Shown here one piece after another: positions 1 to 11,049 of a DNA stretch of 64,000 nucleotides. Below the pieces are notes generated by a model. That model saw only the letters and a program-made list of their open reading frames with translations, did no database searches and was not told the DNA's origin. The translations under genes and the position numbers were made by a program. Where the stretch lies: contig NC_060112.1 in assembly GCF_021155765.1 (NCBI RefSeq), positions 20,212,001-20,276,000 on the forward strand, read 5' to 3'. The stretch is from Diprion similis. Its lineage: Eukaryota > Arthropoda > Insecta > Hymenoptera > Diprionidae. Each line of letters begins with the position of its first letter. The stretch's first letter is position 1.

Positions 1-172
1 TTTCCACCCTCTACCCTCAGACGTTCGTTGTTTTTCTCCATAAATTCACCGCCCCTAGGAGCAGGGTTCGATAACTTGGCGAACCTTCGCCATACCGCGA
101 ACCATGCAGCTTCTCTCCTTGGGTTGAGAGAATCGCAAATTACTCCAATTCCGCTAAATTTTTGCAAATCAG

Positions 173-1856
173 TCCTGTTTTGAAAGGTGTGGGATGTTTT
201 ACAGATCTGACTGACGACGAACTGAGAGACACTTTGGAACAGGCCATTCAACACAATCGATATTTGCAGCTGGAGAATGACATATTTGAGAGATATCTTC
301 AGCGGCATGATCCTCAAAGTGTGCAGGGTGAGGTGGCGGAACGTTGCAATGTTTTCTGAGACCCTGTGCCAACGACCAAATCCTCCACCAATAATTTCGC
401 ACTTTGTAGTCATGACTCAGGTGTTGGATTCAGCTAAGCATGCACAACGAGTGGCATCCCAAATGATACCGATAGCGTCTGCCTTAAGCTTGACCAGTGA
501 ACGACTGGGACGTGGAACATCGATGAGTGGAAGTACTTTGACTTTCACTGGTAGTCGCAGGACCTTTACGAACCCAATGTTGCCGAGAAGGTTTCGGTAG
601 GCATTCGCGCTTTCATAGCTCATGGCTGCTTGAGAAAATTGTATGAGCTTTTTGCCCCCATAGAATCTCCATTTCGCACCGGATTGAAATGGCTGAAAAT
701 GAAATTGCGGAAATGCGGAAATCTCTCGGTGAGTTGGAAACGCTCGCGGCCAAGACGCGTGCCAATCTTAGGGCCCAAATGGAAGAAGTAGATCTAAGGA
801 TCAGGGAGACAAACGAAGCTAGGGCTGAGCTAGAGGAAAACGTTGTGAGGAATGGCATTGATCCACTGACTGGAAGAATACCTGCGGAAAAGTTTGTAAG
901 GTGCGTCTGGAGAGTTAATGATTTATATTTCCGTATAATACTGGTTTTGCATTTCAGATTCATGGAAGAATGGCTAAGGGCGGCTGATGCTATCATAGAA
1001 AAACTGCGGCTTAAGAGTGCCTCACTGAAAGCGCAAATTGGCAAAGCCAAACATCAGCTAGCCCAAAAAGAAGAACTGGGAGAAACTCTGCACCCCATTG
1101 ATTTTGAACAACTAGCAATTGAAAATCACAAGTACCAGGAAAAGATTGATAGAAAGAATCATCATCTGCTGCAAATGAAGAAAATCACAGGCAAGTATTT
1201 ACCAATCAAGCCAAATGATGTCTCGTTGTTTTTTATCGCGATTACGGTAATTGAAACACTAAAATGCGTCTCCAGGACGCTGCAGCCTGAGCTTGTCAAA
1301 CCACAAGCAAAAACTTGCCGAACAAATGGCCGTGTTAAAATCAATTGAGAAAGAAATTTCCCGCAAGCAAGCTCAGATAGAAAAGTTCAACAACGAAGAA
1401 CACAGGACGGCCATTGACTCGGAAAAAGCTGCTGATCAACTTCGTCAAATAACAGAACTAATGGACGAATATACTGTAAGCAAACGAGTTCTGAATTATT
1501 TATTGTTAGTTGATCTCTGAAACATGCAGGTATCCTTGAAAAGTAAACTGATCGTTGGGAAACTAGTATAGCAATTTAAAATTCGGTAATGTGTATTTAC
1601 TCAGTAATTATTGACAAAATTTACTATGCAATTTGTTTGAGTTACCACCAATAACAATTGTTTCAAGGTGCCCGATCTTATTGAGTTTGTAAAGATGCAA
1701 GACGAATTAACGGAAATGCAACGAACGTACAAGCGATTGCAGAGACACCATGAAGTGCAACAAAACGCCATCAAAGCTTTTAAAAATCAATCGAAAGTAG
1801 AACCCGTCATAATCCAGTCAAAGAAAATGAAAGAATCGCGAGTCAAGTATGTTTAA
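173..1856 (+). CDS. CFAP263: CFAP263 (CCDC113)-like ciliary coiled-coil protein, 5' end incomplete
   Basis: Exons that join in frame are ~173-327, 410-596, 664-900, 958-1194, 1286-1475 and 1668-1856. All introns can be read as GT-AG and are 57-192 bp. The protein is almost entirely charged coiled coil. Recognisable CCDC113 landmarks are an N-terminal ENDIFERYL stretch, a KLRLKSASLKAQ stretch, a QKEEL..LHPIDFEQLAIEN block and a final helix beginning VPDLIEFVK. In known family members the protein sits in motile cilia and flagella with CCDC96 and helps regulate axonemal beating; that role is inferred here. No ATG in the first exon is convincing, because the open frame runs in from a probable acceptor near 172. 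The N-terminus is therefore upstream or outside the window. At the 3' end translation may stop at 1856, or a donor at about 1848 may splice to 1922, where a stop follows at once; both give almost the same C-terminus. At 1191-1194 I prefer a GT donor over a nearby GC donor, because it restores a Gly-Asn pair found in the family. Confidence 0.8.
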
Positions 1857-2662
1857 AAAAAAAGCTATGCAAAGACATAAGTCTACTATTATTTGACTGA
1901 AACGTACCTTAAAATTTTCAGATAAGAGGTATAAATGTGAGATTAAAATTCCATACAGTGAAGAGAATTGTCTGCAAATTTTCAAATGGGTTCTCTTACT
2001 ACCAACAATATACCTATCGCAACAATTGGTATTTAGTAACACAGGGTTACTTTGTTTAAACAAGTTTGATATCTCGTTTATTGGTGTACATAGTTGCTCA
2101 TTAAAATATTCTAGAAAAGTGCATCATACTATGATTTTCGGTTTATAAATCATTGCTGCTATCGTGGAAATTTCTTCTGAAAGAAATTTCGAGGTCCCAG
2201 TCGGTGAGCGCGACAGCATAACTATAGACTGAACGTTCATCTGCCACCTACTGGATGCTGTGAGAGCTGGAAACGTATCGAGCAACCTCAATGCGCAGGG
2301 CAAATGCGCCGGTGGCAATGACATCTGTATGCTTTTGTGTATCGAGCACACATTCCTCGGTGTGTAAGATTGCTTTAAAGAGCGTAGTCGCCGCTTCGAG
2401 TTATCGCGGGAGGGGAGTGAGACTATTTCCACTCCGTGCATAGAGGAGATGCTGCAATGACGAAGTACTCGACATAATGAACCCACAAAGACCCTGTGGC
2501 TGTTTCGTCCCATCAAACTCGCGCGAGCAGTTTGGATGACTAGACGCTCGCGGGCGTCGCGGAATGAAGTTACAACTGAAATAAGTTATGTGATTGCGAC
2601 CTGATCGCAGTGGGTGCAGATCAGCATAATCAGAGTGAAAACCATAAGCTCGGTGTTTGACC
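1857..2662. other. intergenic: CFAP263 3' end and 5' flank/UTR of the LEV-9-like gene
   Basis: No gene is supported here. The first half is AT-rich and probably holds the CFAP263 3' UTR. The second half (about 2400-2662) is richer in GC and CpG and ends in the LEV-9-like start codon, so it is a plausible promoter and 5' UTR. Short ORFs on the minus strand in this stretch show no family features. Confidence 0.5.
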
Positions 2663-5172
2663 ATGAAACCACGTGGAATTTCTCTGCTTCTCTTGATCCT
2701 CTGCTTCCACGCTATTCTATCGGGGTCAACTAAGTACCAGCAGAATTCGGCCGACGATGAGGACGACCGGGACGAAGACGAGGACGAGGACGACAGCACC
2801 GAGGGCTACCAGAAACCCGAGGTCGACGACGACGGGCGGATATACAAGAACCCGCGAAACTCACCGTCCTCGATGTGCCCCCGGGACGAGGAACAGGCTG
2901 ATCGTCTTAACCAGAAGTGTCTGAGGAAGTGCTTGACCGACGAGGACTGCAAGAGCAAGAAGAAGAAATGCAGGTGCGACGGAGCTTGCGGTATGTCCTG
3001 CATAAAGCCGGACCGAGAGTGTCCCGAGCTCCAGGAAATCTCGTACGCGATGATGACGGTTACGGGTAGATTTTTTGGCGATACCGTGCAGTACGTTTGC
3101 GATCCAAGCTACTTCGCAGTCGGTCTTTCGGTGCGTTCCTGCAGGGCGGACGGCAAGTGGACCGGCTCAACGCCGTCCTGCAAAAAGGACAACAACACCT
3201 TTTGCGGCGAACCACCACAGGTCACGAATGCCAGGAACAACGCCCTCACGGAACAGATGACCTTTGACCTCGACAGCACTGTCCGGTACTTCTGCAACCA
3301 TGGATACGCGACCGACGGTTTTCTGGTCGCCAAGTGCCTGACCAAAAATAAGAATCCGGCCACCTGGTTTGGCCCTGATATATCCTGCAAGCCAAAGGAC
3401 TGCGGCCCGCCAACCAACATCGCCAACGGATGGCACGCTGGTAGTTTGCACTGGTACATTAGACTTAGTGCTTGTAGCTGGTTGGTAGACGAGAGCTTTG
3501 CGCTGACTCGGTGCAGATTACGATAGGTTTTCCAGCCTCGTATTTTTCTTCCGAAGGTGAATGCTACATATACAACTGTCGTGTGTCGTACCACTGTACT
3601 CAGGACTTCGAACTGGTTGGTAGAGAAGAGAAGGTCTGCACAGCCGACGGCACCTGGACACCAAAAGAGTCACCGCAGTGCGTTCAGGTAAGAATTAGTA
3701 CGTGTCTGTGTACCAAATAGAGCCACGTTCGGCCCGAGATGCTGATTTGGTCAGAGTTGGTCACGAGACATTCTTTGCGTTCTAGGTGAGCTCGGTGCAG
3801 TGTCCACCACCTCAAAATCCGCGTCACGGAAAGGCCATCTACACCTCATGCGCGTTTAATGCCATCGTATCCTACGAGTGTCAATATGGATTCGCAGTGG
3901 TTGGGGACACCACCAGAAGGTGTTTGGCCGACAAAAAATGGTCGGGTGAGCCGCCAGTCTGCGAGGAAATCAACTGCGGGGACCCAGGGACCCTGTACAA
4001 TGGATGGATCGAGAACATTGAATCAGGTAAATTGATTTCGCCATTCTTGAAGCTGGAACTGTTGATCGATTGTCGTATGAGCAGTAATTCTTTTGACTTT
4101 CTAAACCCTGGAGGTACCTTTCTTCTCACTCAAATGCTGGTTCTTCACTGCCCCAATGAACATTATCCGAGCTTTGCTGGTCGACAAGCGATCAAAAGTT
4201 CTAGATCCGGCTGCTGATGAAATATTTCCTTGGTGGTTTTCCATAGGTACGGGACTAGGTGCAACGATAATTTTCCGATGCAATCCGCACATGAAGCTGG
4301 AAGGGAACGCCTCATCAGTTTGCCAAATCGACGGACACTGGCGCTATCCGTTACCGCGTTGTCTGGCTCCCTGCATCGTTCCAAAAATACAAAAAGGCCA
4401 CGTTTCAATCGCGACTCGTGCAGACGATCGGATAAACAACGTATCAGTAGTCGAACACGGCGAGAGGTTGATAGTCGACTGTCAGACGAACTACGAGTTC
4501 CCCTCGAATAGAACACCCGTCGAATGCAACAATGGTACCTGGACAGTCATTCCACGATGCAAACCAGCCAGGTGCAAACAGATGCCAAGAACCCCTCGGA
4601 ACGGGATGGTAATCGCACCTAAAACGGAGCATGGAATGAGGGCGGTCTTCAAGTGCAAGGACGGCTTCGAGCTCATTCTCAAAGGCGACTCGCACTACGT
4701 TCAGTGCAGCTTCGGAAATTGGACGGGTGAGATTCCGTACTGTCGTGAAGTTTTTTGTCCGTTTCCGGGTTTCATACCGAACGGTAAAGTATTGCTGGTC
4801 GGAAACATGGGTGTCTACGACTTACGGCCTTATGTCAAGAAGATTGTGAACAACAAACAAATCATGTACGACTGCGACCGAGGGTACGTATTGAGTGAAG
4901 GAGCTCCTGGAGCCACCTGCATCGGTGGCCACTGGAGCCCGAAGGAGTTGCCCAAATGCGTGCTTGGTCAGCATCCTCGACTACGATGGAGCCGACGAAG
5001 GAGGTCTTTAATCGGCAAAAAGCGCAAGGCTGGCCACGATGCTTGGCCACATAACGGAATTAAGAAATTCTCTTTCAAGAAGATGAAGAAGCAATTTCGC
5101 CATTTCGAAGTCCATCCAGCGTTAAATCGACGGCGCCGTAGAAATCGAAAGTGTCGCGTTCACTCCAAATAG
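2663..5172 (+). CDS. LEV-9-like secreted protein: WAP domain plus eight sushi/CCP domains
   Basis: Four exons (2663-3440, 3527-3687, 3786-4026, 4247-5172) join in frame to 701 residues. The ATG at 2663 is chosen because a hydrophobic signal peptide (about residues 6-22) follows at once. Next come a very acidic run (31-44), an eight-cysteine WAP/four-disulfide-core domain (Cys 72, 86, 90, 96, 103, 105, 109, 113), and eight CCP modules from residue 120 to about 635. Each module has the usual four cysteines and a conserved Trp between the third and fourth. The tail of about 55 residues is strongly basic and begins after RWSRRRR (Arg 643-646). Nematode LEV-9 has one WAP and eight CCP domains, is secreted by muscle, and scaffolds acetylcholine receptors at synapses after C-terminal proteolysis. 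The identical domain order supports orthology, but the synaptic role in this species is inference. Other sushi proteins of insects, such as Hikaru genki, lack this WAP-first layout. Confidence 0.85.
2726..2800 (+). other. signal peptide junction and acidic low-complexity segment of the LEV-9-like protein
   Basis: Codons here encode a run made almost only of Asp and Glu (residues 31-44), written mostly with GAC, GAG and GAT triplets. It follows the predicted signal peptide and precedes the WAP domain. Together with the basic C-terminal tail it makes the two ends of the protein oppositely charged. Confidence 0.7.
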
Positions 5173-5592
5173 ATGGTTCAGGATGGGCAGCTAAAAGTAC
5201 AAGAAGCTGCAGAGAATGATGAGCAGACAATGTCTTTCCAAACCGGAGATGTCGATAAACTCAACTAGGAGGTCTCGCTTCAAGCATATCATGCGGTTTC
5301 TAGAAACTACAGGAGTCAAGAAGTATCTCACAAGTAGGACAAAATATTGCGCTCAAAGACGTGCGGGTAGAATTTTATTCAGTGTACATTTAATATTCAA
5401 ATGCTGACTTGCATAATTCTGTAAGAAATTTCCTATATTGTGATAACCGTTAAATTTTATGCGACAGGTTAGTGTAGTAATAAGTGAGTTCAATAGTTTC
5501 ACGTATCCAATAGGTATCACACGCATTTTAATAAATGAAACTTTTCGTAATCCAATTCGTTTTGCCCGTAAATCCAGTCCAGTTTCATTACC
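5173..5592. other. tail-to-tail intergenic spacer (3' UTRs of the LEV-9-like gene and the odorant receptor)
   Basis: The two flanking genes converge here. A 63-codon open frame at 5216-5407 (+) has no domain signature and probably lies in the LEV-9-like 3' UTR. Nothing else is supported. Confidence 0.5.
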
Positions 5593-7906
5593 TTATTTCT
5601 GCTTGACAAGCGTGTTTAGAAGAGTAAAGTACGTAGCTGCAGCACTAACAATCTGCAAAGATCGTAACATATTGATATCGAGATCACGTGAGATAGAGAC
5701 CGTAATGAAATAACAAATGTGACACAATTTTATATCACCGGTATGCTTACCGTAGTTAGCTGGGGCAAATCGACTCTGAAGAATCCATAAGCTGTAAAGC
5801 AAAATGCTCTTTGGGATCGGAGCATCAAATATTTCAATTGATTGCAAATTTCCTTTCCGAAACATAGCCACGGACAGTTGTAAGCAGCAATCGCTACTAA
5901 CTCGGTCTTGTTATGAAAATTAAAGCTATTTGTATCACTCAGTTTATTATGGCTAGGTTTAATAATACACAGGAGTTATTTCAGCTGTCTGGAAAATTCT
6001 AAATGAGGTCAATGAATAAATCATGAAAGTGAATAATGATAGCAAATAGCACTGTCATTTTTGTGACTGACAATGAGCTCACTCACCTCGTGGCTCAATA
6101 TAGTTGAACATCCACAATAAATTGCAACTTCAGACAGGAGTACGACGCCATGCGACAATGGTCCTAAGGTTTCGAAAAATTGACCAACAGCGAACATCTA
6201 GAAGAGCGAAGAGTTCAATTCAGTGTGGGCAACAGTTGAATTACATCATAATCGAGCAACTCTTTATAAAAATTCATACTCTCTAAATATGAATCAGTTA
6301 TAAGTATAATACCACTTGAAAAAACCAGTCTATGTTATATACACTGCAAATCAGTAAAAAAAAATTTTAAAAGTCACTGGATCTTCAATGTATGTGCACT
6401 GGTTTTTTAGGCGGTTTCCTTATATCTATAAATCAGTAAATTTTCTCTGATTCAAATTTATATGGATGAGAGAGAACACTTGCATTAAAACGCAATCTTT
6501 AATCTTTATGTATTGTTGATCTACCTGTTGTATCTGGTGAAGAGATACACAAATCGTGAGAGACGTTACGAGCATTGATGCGAAGAATATTGGACGAAAG
6601 ATTTTTTCTACTCTCTTACACAATCTGTAGGTATGTGGATAATAAGAAGAATATATTCTGTATTGAATGTATAGTATAAGTAAGTACTAATGCTCGAACA
6701 CAAGGATTAATAGGCTTATTACAGAGTATGCAGATAAATCCATATTCATACTCACGAGTACAATTCATTCTGACGATAGACAATCTTGGACAGCCTTACA
6801 GGTACTTGACATTTTTGTTCGTCCGAAACAGCTGTCGACGTAGTTTGTTCAATAATATATTTCAAATCGTATTGGAGAAGCTACAAATAGTTCCAAAATG
6901 TTTCAACATTTACTACCTCTTTATTATTCATTCAAGTTTTTCCTTGCGTAAGGTTTTTCAAAAAGCTGGATTTCGAATACCTTGAAATGAAGACATAGGT
7001 GAGTCAGCAGCTGGAAAAACAACGTATCCGATGATGCAAGGTAAATTAAAAAGTACACTGTTATAGTGTGTTCGACGATCATAACTGGAATGTAATTGCC
7101 AACATAATTTATGTCGAAGGGATATTTCACGGGCATAATGGTCGTGAAATTGTACGCATTATTAACTGTTTTTGATTCAAAGTACTGTTCCAACAGAATC
7201 CTGAAAGCAAAAACCCATCTCAATTTTGCAATCTACCACAATTACGAGTACAGACTGCACCTACTTGTAAGGATGCAGATGAAAAATAGCGGACATTAAC
7301 ATGCATGATAAGAAATAAAAGTGGGTCATTTGGTAGGCCTTCTTTGCCTCAGCCAGCATGACGGTTCTATTTTGTTCCACCTGATACCGATCCTCCCACA
7401 TCATCGATAAGCTTAACAAAATCTCGCGGATCTGCTTATCCTGGAAAATGAGACTGAGTCCCTGCAAGAATATTCAATACCTTAGTAAAGAATAACTAAT
7501 GACAATACTTGTGCTTGTGTTTTAACAATAAACTATGACCTTATTATATTTTATTACTTTACTCTGATATTTTACTATTCTTAATGTGTACATTTGGAAT
7601 TAGATAAATGCGAATGAAGTAAACAACTGATTTCTAAATTATTGTTAATTAATATACCTTAGTTGTTGCCAAGTATCCAGAAAATATAGAACCAATTCCA
7701 CGAATGGTAATTTCCTCGTCGACTTTGAAATGTAGAACCACTTGGTGCCATTCGCCAACAGACCAGACAGTGAGGAGAGCTAATGTCACTAACCCTAGAG
7801 GACTTCCTACTGGATATTGGTCGCCGAAACTTCCTCCAGCTTTTAGTAACAAGACGTTGAGACTAAAGAAATGATCATACTGTTTCTTTGCTTTAGAATC
7901 AATCAT
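5593..7906 (-). CDS. odorant receptor (insect 7tm_6 family), complete and intact
   Basis: Eight minus-strand exons, written 5' to 3' in transcription order: 7906-7658, 7461-7265, 7200-6981, 6880-6756, 6624-6525, 6197-6087, 5906-5751, 5652-5593. They join with consistent phases and GT-AG borders to exactly 406 codons (405 residues plus stop), the normal length for insect odorant receptors. Hydrophobic segments occur at about residues 38-60, near 75, 130-150, 175-220, 275-300, 315-340 and at the C-terminus. Family hallmarks are IVYRQNELYS before the LCKRVEKIF segment, a YCGCSTILSHE loop, AAYNCPW, LMLRSQRAF followed by an aromatic-rich stretch, and a final TYFTLLNTL helix. These receptors form odour-gated cation channels with the co-receptor Orco in antennal neuron dendrites; the ligand cannot be told. 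The ATG at 7906 opens a frame with a typical cytoplasmic N-terminus of about 35 residues. No stops or frameshifts were seen, so it is probably functional. It is a single copy here, whereas such genes often occur in tandem clusters. Confidence 0.88.
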
Positions 7907-8394
7907 GATATCTCGAACTTAGATCCTCAGACAGTAAAGTTTGAATGTCAAGTTTGAACGTACAATGCTAATTCAAACGTAAATCATATATTTCCCATTA
8001 CTTTTGCCTATGTATTTTGCTGGAACAATGATAAAGTGAACTAAGTTCGACAGGTGATTATAATGCGTACATTGCATGAATACTTAATGACAGCCAATTA
8101 TTTCGGTCAGTTGTGGTACATTACGACAAAAGACAAAGTTCAGAACCTTATGGATGCTTTGCTTAGCACCGCAAATATATGTTCAGCTTTTAAAAAACAA
8201 ATAATTCGAAAACTATGTGAGATTAAACGCATTGGTTGGTATACAGCATGAAGATATGAATTTTGGATGTACAAACATATATTTTTGGGAAAATACAATA
8301 TCTAACTGTTATTTTGAATAGACCGTTTCTTGATTTTATTCATTTTCGTGAATATGAAATAAGCCCGATTAATTGAACTGAATAAACTGCAGTA
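7907..8394. other. 5' flank of the odorant receptor gene
   Basis: AT-rich DNA upstream of the receptor start codon on the minus strand, so the promoter should lie here. I see no clear TATA or initiator arrangement. An ORF of 65 codons at 8054-8251 (+) has no recognisable feature. Confidence 0.4.
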
Positions 8395-8790
8395 CACAAA
8401 GTCACCTACATTACCATTTGAGCATTTTGTTCCTCTACATCCAGCGATTGAAATCCTCTCTCGTTAGCCTTTTTTCTGTAATCCATCACTTGATACTCGG
8501 TATACCAATATTTAGCTACTTTCGAATAGTTTACTCTACTCAATATTGATTTGGATTTTGTTGAGTTTTCTTTCGTGATGCATTGTTATCCTCTTTTTCT
8601 CGACGAACTCAATTTTACCTGTCATATCTGGATGATCATTTCGTTATTTTTTGTCAGGGTAATACTTCTACCACATGCAGTTCTTAAATTGGACCTGCGA
8701 AATATATTGGTAGATGTAGAATGGCAAGGGTGCCCCGGCCGTTGTTGAATTGGCTGCAATGTTTGAGATTCATAAAGTGACATTTTTCGA
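8395..8790 (-). other. unassigned coding-like segment, broken or unspliced
   Basis: On the minus strand an open stretch from about 8575 to 8410 encodes a lysine-, glutamate- and tyrosine-rich sequence (ending near SLDVEEQNAQM) and stops at a donor-like gtaatg. Just upstream, 8773-8609 holds a 54-codon ATG frame beginning MSLYESQ, with an acceptor-like cattgcag inside it. Neither segment matches a family I recognise, and in one frame stops separate them. It may be a small gene with short exons, a decayed pseudogene, or chance. Confidence 0.2.
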
Positions 8791-9489
8791 ATTTTAAAAA
8801 CCGCAATAACTAATTAATGCAGGGGTGAGTCAACTCAATTTTGCAAGAGAAATCGATTGCCCGCAGACCGGATACGCCGTCAGCTACTTCATCTCATTTC
8901 TTCATTTTCTCCATTTCAAGACCGTTTCTAGACTAGTTGGGACCCGAGTATTCCGAAAAAGGTATTTGGAGCATCGTGGGACCAACACGTGAGGAGATAC
9001 AAAAAAATACGGGGAAATTTATACTGGCTTCTTATTTTATTCCAGGTTACGTATAGAAAATAGTAACAATACAAAATTATATGGGTGAATCTCGTATCCT
9101 GCTGAGGTGAATTGCACCTGTACTCAGACTGGAAAGTGAGCTGCGCTTACAAACTATAATAATAACTATATCATACAAAATTTTTCATATTCTGCTTATT
9201 ACCATGTATATCACAGTACTTTTCTCTTGTATAGTAGTAAGACTTCTTATGTAATAGTCGTTCATTATATTAGGTTATTTTGTATCTTGAACTCAAATGT
9301 TGTTCCAATAATTAGTCGTGCATTAAATCTTTATAAGAGTACTTTACTAGTGTGAATTATAAGACTTATACCATTTAGCAACTTAGTACACTGACACCTG
9401 AACACTTGTAATAAAACTAAGGCACGTTGAATAAACTGAAACTGGAACTTCGTAATTATGAGTGTCTGATTTTTTTCTTTCACCTCTTT
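8791..9489. other. intergenic, AT-rich, no feature seen
   Basis: No ORF, RNA gene or tandem repeat is supported. The stretch separates the odorant receptor region from the satellite edge. Confidence 0.4.
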
Positions 9490-9740
9490 GAAATCCCAGT
9501 GCGAATTGGATGTTTTTCAGCCGTGATGGGTTTGATTCGTAGCTGGAAGCGTGTCTAGACTATGCGCAATTATTACCTCTAGCAAAATTACATCGATATT
9601 GAACATGAATTGTTCGACGTCAGCTTTTTCTGAGATCCACCAGTAATGGATGGAACCAGAGGAGTGAGCCTGGCTCAGAATCGATTGGCAAAACTCTTGT
9701 CCCACTAATTGGTCCCTCGGAAATGCGAGAAAAGACATTA
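9490..9740 (+). repeat. strongly diverged edge monomer of the 311/312 bp satellite
   Basis: Reading along the array consensus, this stretch keeps recognisable pieces in the correct order. They include a gattcgtagct/gaagcgt block matching the gatgcgttgct/gcagcgt block, a tagcaaaattac block matching tcgcaaaattac, and a ctcagaatcgattggc block matching ctcggaatcgattcgt. Substitutions and small indels are frequent between them. It is therefore an old monomer at the array margin, where homogenisation is expected to be weakest. Confidence 0.7.
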
Positions 9741-11049
9741 AAAATGATGTCAGACCAACTGCAGAGTAATTGCGAAGGAAATTTTTTGTTCTTCGGCTGT
9801 AACTTTTGATGCGTTGCTCGCAGCGTATTGGGACTGCGCTTAATCGATTTCTCTCGCAAAATTACGTCGGAATAGTGCCTCAAAGAATTAATTGCAGCAC
9901 TTTCCAGATATGTCGAAATTTTCGCCAAAAATCCAAAGGGGTAAGCCTTACTTTTTGGTCATTTTCGGAGCCCAAAATTTTTCGTCTCGGAATCAATTCG
10001 TATGACCATCTCTAGAGTAATTCGACCACTAGAAACTCAAAAAACACGTGCAAAAGAACGTCGGACCAACAGCAGAGAAATAACGCTGAAAATCTCCAGT
10101 TTTTCGACTGTAACTTTTGATGCGTTGCTCGCAGCGTATTGGGACTGCGCTCAATCGATTTCTCTCGCAAAATTACGTCGGAATAGTGCCTCAAAGAATT
10201 AATTGCAGCACTTTCCAGATTCGTCGAAATTTTCGCCAAAAATCCAAAGGGGTAAGCCTTACTTTTTTGGTCATTTTCGGGCCTGAAATTTTTTGTTTTG
10301 GAATCGATTCGTATGACCATCTCCAGAGTAATTCGACCCCCAGGAACTCAAAAAACACGTGAAAAAGAGCGTCGGACCAACAGCAGAAAAATGACGCTGG
10401 AAATCTCCAGTTTTTCGACTGTAACTTTTGATGCGTTGCTCGCAGCGTATTGGGACTGCGCTCAATCGATTTCTCTCGCAAAATTACGTCGGAATGGTGC
10501 CTCAAAGAATTAATTGCAGCACTTTCCAGATTCGTCGAAATTTTCTCCAAAAATCCAAAGGGGTAAGCCTTACTTTTTGGTCATTTTCGGAGCCGAAAAT
10601 TTTTTGTCTCGGAATCGATTCGTATGACCATCTCTAGAGTAATTCGACCCCCAGGAACTCAAAGAACACGTGAAAAAGAGCGTCGGACCAACAGCAGAGA
10701 AATGACGCTGGAAATCTCCAGTTTTTCGACTGTAACTTTTGATGCGTTGCTCGCAGCGTATTGGGACTGCGCTCAATCGATTTCTCTCGCAAAATTACGT
10801 CGGAATAGTGCCTCAAAGAATTAATTGCAGCACTTTCCAGATTCGTCGAAATTTTCGCCAAAAATCCAAAGGGGTAAGCCTTACTTTTTGGTCATTTTCG
10901 GAGCCGAAAATTTTTTGTCTCGGAATCGATTCGTATGACCATCTCTAGAGTAATTCGACCCCCAGGAACTCAAAAAACACGTGAAAAAGAGCGTCGGACC
11001 AACAGCAGAGAAATGACGCTGGAAATCTCCAGTTTTTCGACTGTAACTT

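Noticed and set aside
1191-1285. GC donor (acag|gcaagt) for the fourth intron of CFAP263
   Set aside because: A GT donor four bases downstream, with the acceptor at 1285, keeps the frame and restores a family-typical Gly-Asn, so a GC-AG intron is not needed here.
8609-8750. Possible small mitochondrial subunit gene (a GAPLPF stretch on the minus strand)
   Set aside because: The resemblance is limited to a few residues and stops follow quickly; no family can be named honestly.
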